Positions 35,859 to 47,690 of a DNA stretch of 64,000 nucleotides are shown here, piece by piece (the stretch's first letter is position 1; every line of letters starts with the position of its first letter). Under the pieces are notes generated by a model, which made no database searches, was not told where the DNA came from, and saw nothing but the letters and a program-made list of their open reading frames with translations. The stretch is from Xestospongia bergquistia (lineage: Eukaryota; Porifera; Demospongiae; Haplosclerida; Petrosiidae): NCBI GenBank assembly GCA_963965975.1, contig OZ014418.1, positions 2,926,775 through 2,990,774 on the forward strand, given 5' to 3'. The position numbers and the translations under genes are program-made.

Positions 35859-38390
35859 GCTGAATAAGCAGTTACCTACGAGTTAATTGAGAGTCTACAT
35901 GCACAAAGAGAGAATATATATGATATCTTCAATTATTTGTATTTAGTTGTGATGGATAAGGTAATGAGACAAAATTTGATGCACTTTGCAAATAATTAGG
36001 TATACAGGTGTAGAAGCTAGTCACATTTTAACATAATTCCAAAAAAGTTTAAGATGCATATATACCTCATATAATGACAGTTATACGACTATAACAAGTT
36101 TGCACACCCTGGATTGTCCAACAGATCTCAAAACGGAGAAAATCAAAGTATCAGTCTACTTGTCATTGACAAAAAACAGTTAGTGAACTACTCCTGAGTC
36201 CTGAGCCGAATTAGAATGTCCGTGCACGTGTTGGAACCTGTAACACTGGAAACTCACACCGATTCTTCGTTAAAAGCACAGCAACACATGAAACGACAAA
36301 ATTGACGCGCGCCTCCTGCCTAAAAGACTCTCCCACTATAATGACAAAATTAACATTGGCTGGACTCAATAACTTTGAGAGGTTTTCCTTTCTAATTCGA
36401 AAGTTAAATATATAGTGCTGATAGGTACATATATATATACGAGTGTCTATGTTATTGCTTTTCTTGAATGTTTGACTTACAGACTAAAAATAATCAATAC
36501 ATGAAAGTTTTGCTTCAATGAGGCAACTCATTAAAACATCACATAGTCTTGCTCTTGACAGACAAAATATCAAGTAAAATTATTCTAGAGCTTGTAGGCA
36601 ACATAACTTACACTAATTTTATGAACTCGGGTCTGTTTAATAATATATGTGCACAACTTCAAGCTGTCATAAAGTATTGAGTGATGCGCAAACTTGAAAC
36701 AAAATATATTATATAGAGACATTCTATTTGGCAAATGCCAACATTGAATCATACAGATATTCATAGCCATGATCTTACTTCATAAATTTTACTCAGTTCT
36801 AGATTTAAATCAGCCACATATATACATACATACTATCCTAGAACAGTCAGAACAAAAATTCACAATGGGCCTAGTTATTGAATTGTAAATGGCTCACCAA
36901 ATTAACAAGTGGTAAATGTATTGAAAAGTACCTACACATAATATATATTTAATAAATTTTTGAAGGAACGCCTCAGAAGGAGAAAGAGTACAACATTCCA
37001 CGTAATTAATGACTAACTATTAACAGAGAGAATGTAATCAACTACCATTGTAAGGTTGTAATGGCAGTGCATGATTTTGTGATGTTTTTGACTGTCCACT
37101 CCTTTCTTTTTTTTGTCTCAACTTATATATAATAAAGCTATTAAATAATATATCCCTGAACTTGCAGGCATCCAGACACATATAATGTTTTTTAACCAAA
37201 ACATAATGACTGCGAAATTAATGTTAGCACAGACAATAAAATTGTATCAAGTATCATGAATGAACACATGTACACATGGCATGTTCATATCTCAGTAAAC
37301 CCTTTTGCTTATATGAATGGCAAGTGAACAAAATACTTCATTTAATTTATATAGTACACTCTGCAGAGGGATTCAAATAATATGGCATAAGCAATGACTT
37401 TATTATATTAATGAAATAGACCAGCTAGCTAGGAGTGATATCTAGACCTGCTCGGTTTGTGTATTTGCCATTTCTGATTTGAAATTAAGGCTAATCACAA
37501 TACCAATGTGTCTGACAACATTAGACTGAGTCTAGCTCCATACCCATATTTGGGTCAGTCTAATTGATAATTAGAGTGAGTATGAATACATGCAATATTC
37601 ACATTTGACCATAAACTACATCACCCTGATTCAGTATAATTGAAAAAATAGTGACCAGGAAGGTGTTCAAGTACAAAGAGACTATCACCTCAAAACCTCT
37701 GCCAAGGAGACTGAAGAAAAGGCAGTTTCTCTTTCCTATCTGTACACACTTTGAAGTGATACAAAATGTTGATGACAAGAACAATACTCTGCCTACAATG
37801 ATGGTAGCTACGCATCATGGCTTCTGTGCTAGCCTGTTTAAGGAAGTATTCAACGTAGTGAGAAAGTCATATAAACAATTTCTTTATCTTCATTAGAATA
37901 AGCAGGAGCTGAAGATTATTATCTCTCAAAGACATAGTGGTAAACCTTTCCAGTCAATGTTCTGTTGTTGATGTACCTGAAAGAATGTTCTCCTATATTT
38001 GCATTTCTTCTTAAATTATTGACTTATTTCTCTCTCATCCTGTGGAATGCTCATAGTCTTAAAAATGAAATTAATAAGTTTAATCTATCTGGAAACTTAG
38101 CTTAATTCACATATGTTTGATAATAAAATTTATTACTGTTGGATATAATATTTCTCTACTCGATTGCACCACATCTAATGATGGTGATATTCTAATATAA
38201 CTAGTAACAGTACTCAATAATATTCCAAGTCACTTATTTAAACCTTCAGATTGTGTTGAATTGGATTTCTTCTTGCATTGGATGACATTGATAGAGGGAA
38301 GACCCAATTAATTGATGTTTGGGGCAAACTAAAGTCACCTAAAACGATATATAATAAATAAAGTTCAAGTAATGTTTCTAGATAGTTGTT
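35859..38390. other. upstream of the HECT gene; no gene recognised
   Basis: The first few hundred bases should hold the HECT promoter. A plus-strand open frame of 81 codons (37651-37896) has a basic start and no domain I know, so I leave it unassigned. The remainder is AT-rich. Confidence 0.4.
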
Positions 38391-38612
38391 ACGGAAGCTG
38401 AAGGAAGGCCATCCATTTTTACTTTGTAATTTAATATTCTGCTTTGAAGTTTTCCCGAAAATATCCAAATCTACTTTGCACTAGTTTTCCCAAAAAATTC
38501 CAATTCCAATACTATTTTCTATCCTTTGATGGAATATTTGACAACTAAAATCTTATACCCCGATCCTATCTGGAAACATGTTGCTTCGCTCCATTCTAAA
38601 AGATGTCAATGT
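38391..38612. mobile_element. fold-back MITE family, copy 2
   Basis: It starts CGGAAGCTGAAGGAAGGCCATCC and continues with TTTGTAATTT, ATTCCAATTCCAAT, CTATCCTTTGATGGAATATTT, ATCTGGAAACATGTTGC and CCATTCTAAAAGA, the same blocks as copy 1. It is an arm rather than a full fold-back and lies just upstream of the FN3-like exon. Confidence 0.7.
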
Positions 38613-38752
38613 GGACTGTGTGAATTAGGAAACTGTTCTCCACTACAATTATACTGTTATATCATTACCTGCACAAGTGCACAAGTGATATCATTGGTAC
38701 GTAAGTACTATAATATATCTCCTTTATATTAATATAGTCACATCTACTGTAG

Positions 38753-40223
38753 GTCCTCCTCACTTGCTAACTCATCAGTTACTGGACACTGCAATGATAT
38801 TAAGATGGTCTCCTCCATTAATGGACTACATTCAGTTCCAATACAATATAACAGTAGTTAACTCTGATAATATATCAGTAATGTTCACTACAGTAACTAA
38901 TTCAACTAACATAACTCTACATAAAGATAATATATCATATATTGAATGTAGTCAGTTACAATGGAGTGTATCTTCTGGTACACAATGTGGTTATAGTGAA
39001 CTAGCTATTGCTGAAGTTAACTTCACATTAATATCAGCCTTATCAATTTAATGTTATTATATGTTACAATTACTCTATTTCCTTGTTTTCAATACAGCAC
39101 CTTATATCACTGATGAAATAATTGTTTCTTAAATAACTGGAATATTATCACTCATTTTCAGTGTATGTTAATTTATTATATTACTTCAAATCCTTTCCCA
39201 GGACAATGTCCAAACAACTTCAGCATATGCTGAGCTCATAACCGAGCAGGTGAGTAATTCTACTTACTGTACTCAATAACACATCATATAGTACAATAAT
39301 GTTGTATATTATAAATATATGTATTGTTTAATGTAATATGTACATGTGGACTTCATTTGTAGAGAATGTTACCTAATACAAATTATTCAAAACCTGAAAC
39401 AGCTGTCAATGTCATTCCTTTACACTCCCTGTACCTCCTCCTACTACATCCCTTTCTCAGTTGAAGATTGTTGTTGACATGCCTGGTTATAGTGAGGTAC
39501 CTGTTAATATAAAAAAGGTATTGAGTATGTGTGTAATGAGAGGACACACCCATTTCTCCACCCATTTTAAACCAATAGTAAAAAGAAGGAGAAGGGCTCA
39601 ATACGAAGTCCCAAAGTAAGAACTTCCAAATTGTCACTCTGACATTTGAATCTCTCAATTTTCTCTAGTCTCCTTTACCTTCTCTTCCAATTAGTGGTGA
39701 CTCAGATAATAATAGTACCTTTTTATTTGGTAACAAGACATTATTTTCTCCACATTCATCAGATCAAATCAAGGTTAGATTATAATATGATATTTTTAAT
39801 GCTATTGACTTTATCAGAATGAAAGTAAAGATGATACAAGTACTCATTTGTATGCTGAAATGAGTGAGATAAGATCAGCAAAAAAGAAGGTAATGTTTTA
39901 TATGTACTATCTATATGTACATGTACTATTACATGTACATGTACATATATATAGTAAATGTACAACCTACATATTTATGTAATAGTACATAAATATTATC
40001 AATTCTTTAATTAATTAATGATCTTTCCACTCTACTTATTGATATAGTATTATTAGATAGTAATATTATATACTTAAACAATGTTTAATCATATATAATT
40101 CCCAGTACTATAATAAGTATATCTCCTATCTTAGACAAAACACAATATACTCCAATTGAGTTTACTCAAAGGGATTATTCTACACCAACAGTAGGTCAAC
40201 AGGATGCTGCCAGTATTACATAA
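38753..40223 (+). CDS. receptor-like gene, 3' part: FN3-like domain and multi-tyrosine tail
   Basis: An exon from 38753 to about 39022 encodes a fibronectin-III-like domain (PPHLL, LRWSPPLMDYIQFQYNITV, ITLH.. and QCGYSEL). Small exons with clean GT/AG borders follow: 39202-39249 (SAYAEL), 39363-about 39430 (NYSKP), 39461-39517 (GYSEV), 39669-39773 (no tyrosine), 39818-39889 (LYAEM), 40135-40223 (QYTPI, DYSTP, stop). Several have lengths divisible by three and phase-0 borders, so they could be skipped without breaking the frame. SAYAEL and LYAEM resemble ITIM/ITAM-like SH2 targets. The signal peptide and 5' exons are missing, and I did not place a membrane helix. One junction (39889/40135) needs a frame adjustment. 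Confidence 0.5.
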
Positions 40224-40693
40224 TATTTAATAAATTACTTCACAGGAAGCGCTCATCATGTTGTATCATTTATTTTTATTTATTATTATTGTATCTCTGT
40301 TCATTATTGTCATCATCATCATTGTCATCATCTTTATTATTATTGCTGTTAATTTATGTTAGTATCAAATCATTTTATTAGTCAACATCATTTAATCATC
40401 AATGATATATGATATCACTTTAAGGTATATAAAAGTTTTTGTTTTTAATTAAAATGTAATAATTTATTAGTAAATTTATATTGTATATTCTTGTTGCAGT
40501 TACTGCATCAAGTAATCTGTCACAAAGTTAATATTGTTAAATATAATAACCCTTATGCCTATAATTTCTATTAATTTGGTATTAGAATTGTTTATGGATT
40601 ATGAGTTCTTATAATATAAATGATGTATATATTGTCTGATAACTTGTATGCATGTCTTGATTGTTTATTTGAACTGAACATTTGGCTAATAAG

Positions 40694-40748
<55 letters not shown>

Positions 40749-42946
40749 TAATATCATTCAGTATCCATTAATTGTAACTATGTATACTCAAAGTCTATGA
40801 GTTTATTCTTGAAAAGAATTAAGCTACACAGTCAAATTAACAACAAGCCACATATTCTAAATGCAAAATAAATGAAAGTAATTAACTGGCCACACACTCG
40901 TTTTGTACAAAAAGGCAGAAATTAAAAGTGATCAAAATAATTTCTTGCTTAAAAAAATATTTAGGCATTTACATAATGATTTTACACTTTATAATTAGGA
41001 TGTGCTGACTGGACATTTCACATTTTGTCAGGAGGTCTGGGTTTCACAATGCAATTAATTATTTATTTATGATATTATTATTTCTTTATCTTAGTAATCA
41101 GGTAATTATGTTAGTATAAAACCATTTTTGCTATTAGTCAACATCTTTTAATCATTAATGATATATGGTATCTTTTTAAGTGATATAAAAAGTCTGTTTT
41201 AACTCATTGTAATAATATATGACTCATTAGCTACTTCATTATATTATGTCAATATAATTAGATCTGAGAAATAACTGTACATGTTTTCAGTAAAAAAAAC
41301 ATAATTGTTAGTTTTGTAGTAAGAGGGGGTGGATCAGTAAACTGACAGTTACTCCAACAAATAATTATAATCCTTACAAAATTTGATATGGTTAGGTATA
41401 GTGATTTTTATGCCTCTACGTTGGTGTTAAGGTTCAGAAATTATGGCTTAACCATCATATAAAACAGTATATACGTTGTCCATTAATTTGATGTATGTTT
41501 TGATTGTTTATTTGAACTGAACTGTTGGCTATCAAGATATAGTATATGCCAACTATCAACTGATATCATTAATGTATATATACTTGTAATCAGATATATG
41601 GGAGAGAGTACTTTAGAAATAACTTAAGCATTTTCTATGCAAAATGTATCAGTGACATATTTATATTTATTTTACTACTACTCAACTGTGAAATATGTTA
41701 TAAATGTTTGTTACATGTAATGAACATAAGTTATTCAAAGTGTTTAACAGTTAATGATAATGAACACCTCTTCTTAACAAAGTATTCCCAGCTGATTTCA
41801 TTGTTATATCTACAATATATAATTCTATTAATTGACAACTGAATCATAGACACTGACACACTTCAAGTTTAGACACATATAATAAAAGTACTTTAAAGTG
41901 GTTTAAAAGTGCGTAAAATCATTTATTCTGTTTATGCAACTACTAAGCCTTTGTCAATTCTGTAACAATTACACATTCCTCATTTGGCATCCAATGGCCA
42001 TCTTACTCAGTAAGCAAACCTTTTTCAATGATCTCTGTATAGAATTAGTACCAGTATATTAATTCATATTAGTTGTAGTTGCTGTTAGCCAAAGTCTAAC
42101 AATTTTACTATGAAACTTATATATATATGTTAATATATTGGCTCCTATTGTTCTAGTGATAAAGAATTAAGTATCACATTACTAGCTAAATACAGTCAAC
42201 ATGAGCTCTTTATCTCTTGAATAATATACATTTCTTAAACAAACAGTAGTTACAATCAATAAAATCTACAATTATAAAATTATTGTCCCACATTGCAAGG
42301 AAAGCATAGCAGGGTTAAGCAATTGGTCTGTCTGTCTGTCTGCAAAAAATATTGTTTGAAATCAAAATGACAATTCATTATCTTTAGCATGTTGTATATG
42401 TTACAAAAAAGAAAAACTATTGTATTAACATGTGTATATCTAATCTAGACCAAATCTTCTCTCTCCTGTCATTTATCAGTAGTAGTCCTGTATTAAATAT
42501 TTCAAACGATCAGAAAACCATGAATTGATCCATAATGATGCAAATTAATATATTCAACCAGTAGTTATCAATAATTTATTGTTATTATTATATAACTGTT
42601 TTATCTTTTAGAACAATTGTCTGTCATCCTCTCCAGTACCTTTATATCTCTTGCTTTTTCCTATCTTGTCATCATCATTATCTTTCTGCTCACATTTTGT
42701 TACCCCTTCTGTCTCTTTACCTCTTTTGATGACATCAAATGTAAGGACCTCATCTCCTTTTCCATTTCCTTTGACTGACCATTTCTTCTTGTTCTAATTT
42801 GACAATAACCATCACAACAACTTTCTAAACACTTATAGATCTTGTTTCATATACTGCAACCTTTATTAGTAGTGCTGATCCTATCACTAGTAGTAGGTAC
42901 AGGTAATCTTCCTCATAAACAACTGTTAAGAGTGACTTTTTTACAG
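40224..42946. other. AT-rich region without recognised gene
   Basis: It may hold upstream exons of the next receptor, but none could be supported. Two related blocks near 40370-40680 and 41110-41545 share wording (GTATAAAA, TCAACATCATTTAATCATCAATGATATAT, TTGATTGTTTATTTGAACTGAAC), an old segmental duplication of about 740 bases offset. Confidence 0.45.
40695..40745. repeat. (AT)n microsatellite
   Basis: About 25 TA units. Confidence 0.95.
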
Positions 42947-43281
42947 AAGTTGGAAATTCAATTCCAACTCAACCATTAGCAGAGGACTATACTATTATTT
43001 TATTGACAGTTATAGTAACTTTTGGTTGTATACTTATCATTCTGTTTGTACTAACTACTGTTATAATAATATCGATATCAGGAATGGCTTTGTATATTAA
43101 CTGAAAGGTTTGGTAATTATTTAGAGTAGATTATCATTTGATCTTAATCATTTTTCAGAAAAAAGCTATACCAAATCCTCAACTGCAGACCAGTCCATCA
43201 TATAGTACAAGAAAAGTGTTCTTGCAATTGATAAGAGGTGTCACCAGTGATATATCAGATTATGAATATGCACAGTATTAG
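42947..43281 (+). CDS. receptor-like gene, last two exons: membrane helix and tyrosine tail
   Basis: An exon starting at 42947 encodes a short extracellular end and a long hydrophobic helix (IILLTVIVTFGCILIILFVL). The final exon, 43159-43281 (41 codons), reads KKAIPNPQLQTSPSYSTRK and ends SDYEYAQY, much like NPAYANVQY of the receptor at 25 kb. The donor after the helix is unclear: the frame meets a TGA just before a possible GT site. Extracellular exons were not found. Confidence 0.5.
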
Positions 43282-43537
43282 ATTAAAGGATTATCACACA
43301 ATGTTATAATATAATATGTTGAATTAAACGAATAATGTGTGTAAATTTACTTTTTACACTAGTTCACATTACTGATAATTAGAACTGTGTCTGGTAATTA
43401 CATGCTATGCAGTTATTGAAGTGATCAACTGAGTTGACAGAGATAGAAACAAATTAACACTTAAATGTATATATATACATATGTGTTGATTGCTTTACCC
43501 ATATGGTTATATAGGGAAATTAGCCATGCAAATTGAA

Positions 43538-43540
43538 CAG

Positions 43541-43576
<36 letters not shown>

Positions 43577-43582
43577 ATATAT
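43538..43582. repeat. (AT)n microsatellite with ATT interruptions
   Basis: TA run interrupted twice by TATTAT. Confidence 0.9.
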
Positions 43583-43744
43583 TATGTATTACATTATTCT
43601 ATAATTATTATACATAAGTGAAGTGTTTGATATTTAAACTAGAGGTATATAATATCTGTGTAAAGTAAATAGTTTATAATAATCTTTACTACTGTTTTAT
43701 ATATTGTCAATAATAGATTTGTTTTCATGTGTACTCCTCACTGT

Positions 43745-43905
43745 GCTCACTTCACTTCATTGAGCTCAATTTGAATTGTTAAATATTCCATCAAAGGATA
43801 AGAAATAGAATTGGAATTGCAATATTTTTGGAAAATTTCAAAATAGAATATGAAATTACAAAATAGAATTAGATGTCCGCCTTCAGATTCTGTAGGTTCT
43901 TATTC
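43745..43905. mobile_element. fold-back MITE family, copy 3
   Basis: Right-arm blocks in the same order as copy 1: GTTAAATATTCCATCAAAGGATA, GGAATTGCAAT, AAAATTTCAAAATAGAATATGAAATT, then ATGTCCGCCTTCAGATTCTG. The left arm is absent. Confidence 0.65.
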
Positions 43906-44550
43906 AGTAAACAGTTGGGTGGGCTCTGTGTACACAAGAGATGATTGTCATGAAAGATAGTATCTGCCTAAATTTGTTTTAAATGGAAACCATTTTTGAG
44001 AAATTCATCCACAAAGACAAAAACATCTTAGACTTATAGAGTTATCTCCTAATAACACTAATCACTGGCTTTATTATATCATTTGAGCATTCTAGTCCAC
44101 TGATATCTGATCATTATTCCAATCTTCTTTCATTATCTTCACACCAAATTTCCCAAAGCAAATTCTTCCTTTTCCTTTCAGATTTATTTATGACCCTTTA
44201 GTAGTCTTTATTGGCTATGCATTGCACTATAAAAATGACTTCTAAATTTGTTTCTGACTCAAGATCTCATGATCAGAACTTAGGCCTTCGTCGTCATCAA
44301 AGTAGTAAACCTCAAGATTACATGTTGGCATAACAATTGTAAATTTACTTAAAAAGAAAGCATGCTATTCCCTTAGGCACTATCAAAGTTATCAACTAAA
44401 CAAGAGTCTCTATTATCTGAAGTAGTACAACAATGTGTTAATACGCATTAAAGAGATCGCTAGCAATTTAATAATTAATAATAATTAACCTTATTAACAA
44501 AACATATGACGACAGGTAACGTCAGTTCCGTTGGGCGGAGCGTTTGACCA
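43906..44550. other. no gene seen
   Basis: No supported feature. Confidence 0.4.
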
Positions 44551-44559
44551 TTACGATTT

Positions 44560-44780
44560 TGTTTGAGCATGACGATTTTGTCTGCTGCTGAGAACGATGA
44601 ATGATAGTATTGTTGAGCATGATGATCTTGTCTGTGGATCCACCACGATCACACAATGACGATAGCACTGTGTTCAAGTTGAGCATATAGATGTTGTATA
44701 TTGATCAGACAGTGAACAACAGTACTAGTTAACTGACATGAATGAAGCACGGTTTGAGCATGGCGATGTTGTCTAGGTAA
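44560..44780. repeat. four spaced copies of TTGAGCATG-CGAT-TTGTCT
   Basis: Variants begin near 44561, 44612, 44677 and 44755, separated by unrelated 30-55 base spacers. Confidence 0.65.
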
Positions 44781-44850
44781 TGGTGTTTTTGCCAACATAA
44801 TTTTGTCCAGTTTGGAATGCCATATTAAAACTGTCAATTGACCTCTTCTT

Positions 44851-45674
44851 CATGTTTACCTTACAATAGATATACCTTCATGATTCATGGACAATGAATG
44901 GCTAAGAGGTATCTATACCTTAGATTATTTGGTATTGCTGATACTTATCTTAGATTTAACTCATCCATACTTCATTTTTGCTAAAATACAGCAGTAGATT
45001 GCTGAGAACACTAATAAAGAAAACTAATTGTTCCAATTAATTTGATTATGTCATTAGGATGAGATTGGGATGTACTAAATTTGTATAATAGTGGTTAACC
45101 ATACAGTTAAACTGGAATAAATTTTTGGTTCCAAATTGGCAATGTATTGATGTATACTTGATGGTTGACCTCAAGGTACACTTCTGGTAAACCTGTAAGT
45201 CCACCATTGGTGACCTCAAACTCTTATAGGTATTCTAGCAACTTCCAAGTAGTGAATTAATAGTGGGTAATACTAGCAAACCTAAGGAGAGTATGGGAAT
45301 TAGTGGTGTCTTCTCACTTTGCCTACATCTCCTTTTACCTCCTTTCATTTTGTATACTAAGGTCGTAAAGTATCAGTTTGCCAAAAAACAAACATTATTT
45401 TGGCTACAAGACTAAAATCATAATTTTAATATCAATTATGAAGAACAGACATATATACAAGATAAATAAGCACAAATATGTCCTCTAGGTTGTTTCTTCC
45501 ATCATCAATTTCATCAAATATTTCCATCATTATCTCAATTCTTCTATCTAAATTTACACACCTCTTTTTGTGAGGTCAGCCCCTTCCACTTGTGGTAAGC
45601 TGCAGAATTGTCATGTTTGTTGTACTATCTTCTTGTTGGAAAGTATGTATCAGTTCAAATTTATTAGGATGCAT
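44851..45674. other. no gene seen
   Basis: No supported feature left of the Gypsy LTR. Confidence 0.4.
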
Positions 45675-46753
45675 TGTAATAACTTGTCATAACTAGTTAC
45701 AGTTGTATGGTTTTGTTTATATATAAGAGCAGCCATTTCCTGTTGTAGTCAGTTATTGTTGTTCTGTTATAATTCTTATTTTGTGGGTAAAAATTGTTTG
45801 GTTCTCTCTCCTATAAAGATTATAGAAATATCACATTTGCAACGAGGGTCGGATAACATGCAAGCACAGATAGGACAAGTGTGTGAGTTGGACACAAAAC
45901 TCGAAAGCTGGGAGCAGTATGCAGAGAGACTTGGTCACTTACTGTATGCAAATAGCATTCAAGATGCTACTAAAAAAAGGTCTGTGTTCCTATCAGTCAT
46001 AGGGCGAACCACCTACAAGCTGCTCGCTAGTTTACTCACACCAGAAAAAACCAGGAGACAAAGACTGTGAAGAACTAGTAAAAGTTCATAAAGAGCGTCA
46101 TAATCCTGTCGGAGATCATTCAGAGATACAAGTTTCACACTCAAATACGGCAACCAAGCGAATCAACGACACAGATCGTAGCAGAGCTGAGAGCACTCGC
46201 TCATTATTATAATTTTGGAGCTTCATCGACCGACTTACTTAGAGATTGCATTGTATGAGCAATTAATGTCAATCACCTTCAAAGAAGACTCCTCTCAGAA
46301 AAAGCACTTACCTTTGAAAAAGCCTTTGAGCTAGCTTTGAGTTTAGAGACTGCTAGGAAAAATGTACCAGAATTGCAGGGACTACAATGCCACAAGCCGT
46401 ACATCGAATTGCAAATCACGCATGCTACCATTGCAGGAAAGGAGAACACCAACCAGACAAAAGCAGATTCAAGCAAGCTAAGTGCGTAAGTTGTGTTAAG
46501 GTTGTCCACATCCAAAGAGTTTGCAGAACTGTCCCAAACTTAGACAGGACCACCCAGAGGAAATCTCATGACCACAAACCTCAGCCCATCAAGCAAATCT
46601 CTGATAAAAAGGAGGAGGCTATTGAACTCTTTTTAAACCATTTTGGTGAAGACAATAATACATATGCAATTGACTGTTTATATCGAACGGAAACCTGTAT
46701 TTATAGAACTAGACACAGGAGCTTCTGTTTCCATTCTTTTGTCATCAACCTGC

Positions 46754-46933
46754 ACTAGACTGTTCCCTGGATGAGAGTTAAAAGGGACTTAAACAGTACT
46801 TAAAACATTCTCAGGGCACCAACTTCTACCAACTTACGATGCTGATGTTAAAGTTCAGTACAAATCTCAATCTGTTACCCTACCCATACTAGTCTTGGAA
46901 GGTAAAGGACCTGACTTATTTGGACGAAATTGG
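46754..46933 (+). repeat. duplicated 180-base protease segment, copy 1
   Basis: CTAGACTGTTCCCT...TTTGGACGAAATTGG; repeated at 47046-47225 with about 15% differences, 292 bases on. Confidence 0.85.
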
Positions 46934-47045
46934 CTCAAACATATCTGGTTCAACTGGCAGACTATGCATCAAGTAGAAGAGGACAAATTGCACACATTGT
47001 TGGCTCATCACAAAAAAATATTTCAAGAGGGATTAAGAAAAGTGG

Positions 47046-47225
47046 ACTAGACTGTTCCCTAGATGCAAGTTAAAAAAGACTTACACAGTACTTAACACAT
47101 TCTCAGGGCAACAATTTCAACCAATTGGCAGTGCTGATGTTAAAGTTCAGTACAGATCTCAATCTGTCACCTTACCCATACTAGTACTTGATGGTGAAGG
47201 ACCTAACTTATTTGGACGAAATTGG
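47046..47225 (+). repeat. duplicated 180-base protease segment, copy 2
   Basis: Same start and end words as copy 1; its right end is the junction with integrase-like sequence. Confidence 0.85.
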
Positions 47226-47229
47226 GTCA

Positions 47230-47612
47230 TTAAAAGACTGGAAAGATGCATGGGTGAAACACCCTTTACGAACTGAGCAAAACCTTTCTCCTGAACAACT
47301 CTGGACAACAGGTTTTCAAGCTTTTGCAGGTTGAACTTGTCAACTAGCCATAGAGATCTTTGAAGATAATGTCAATATAAGCAGTTAATTAATGATTATT
47401 CTATCATTTCTGTCAAAAAAAACTGTTAGGTTGATGAATATGGAATAGATTGAGATGGACCTTTGTCACCTGAAGATGATGAAAGAATAGAGGTTCCAGA
47501 AATTAATTACCTACCTACACCACACAAATTACGCCAACTACATAAACACATTAATTTATTACCTATAAATATGGAATTGATTTGTTTGTACAAACTAATA
47601 TTTTTTCCTTGA
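47230..47612 (+). pseudogene. integrase-like gene, C-terminal remnant
   Basis: It starts abruptly at LKDWKDAWVKHPLRTEQ, then LSPEQLWTTGFQ. After a stop and a shift it has the acidic end YGID, DGPLSPEDDERIEVPEINYL. These match the C-terminus of the gene at 27.9-28.6 kb (HPLQTEHNLTPLQLF, YGIEEDGPTP). The catalytic part is missing, replaced by Gypsy sequence. It converges on a second HECT remnant 78 bases away, the same layout as at 28.6 kb. Confidence 0.75.
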
Positions 47613-47690
47613 CTCATTTTAATAATTATTTTTAACAAATTGATTCATAAATGATTAAATCTTTTATGTTATAATTGATATGATAGTAAA

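Larger units (their letters stand above)
45675..47225 (+). mobile_element. truncated Ty3/Gypsy element (LTR, gag, protease start)
   Basis: A probable 5' LTR (45675-45835, TGTAAT...ATCACA with a TATATAAG box) is followed by a primer-like site TTTGCAACGAGGGTCGG. Gag starts at ATG 45858. A six-A run (45045+1000, i.e. 46045-46050) carries one base too many, and later an in-frame TGA interrupts. The frame then reaches two knuckles (CYHCRKGEH, and CVSCVKVVHIQRVC near 46420-46530) and an aspartic-protease DTGAS block. A 180-base piece of the protease-RT linker is present twice (46754-46933, 47046-47225). The second copy ends exactly where the integrase-like fragment begins, so everything after protease is lost. 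Confidence 0.8.

Noticed and set aside
26013-36400. Terminal inverted repeats of the integrase/HECT cassette
   Set aside because: I compared the outer flanks by eye and found no convincing match; a computed alignment with other copies is required.
37651-37896. 81-codon plus-strand open frame
   Set aside because: No domain, splice context or homologous pattern recognised; such lengths occur by chance.
46279-46515. Minus-strand open frame over the third gag
   Set aside because: Shadow of the gag coding sequence on the opposite strand.
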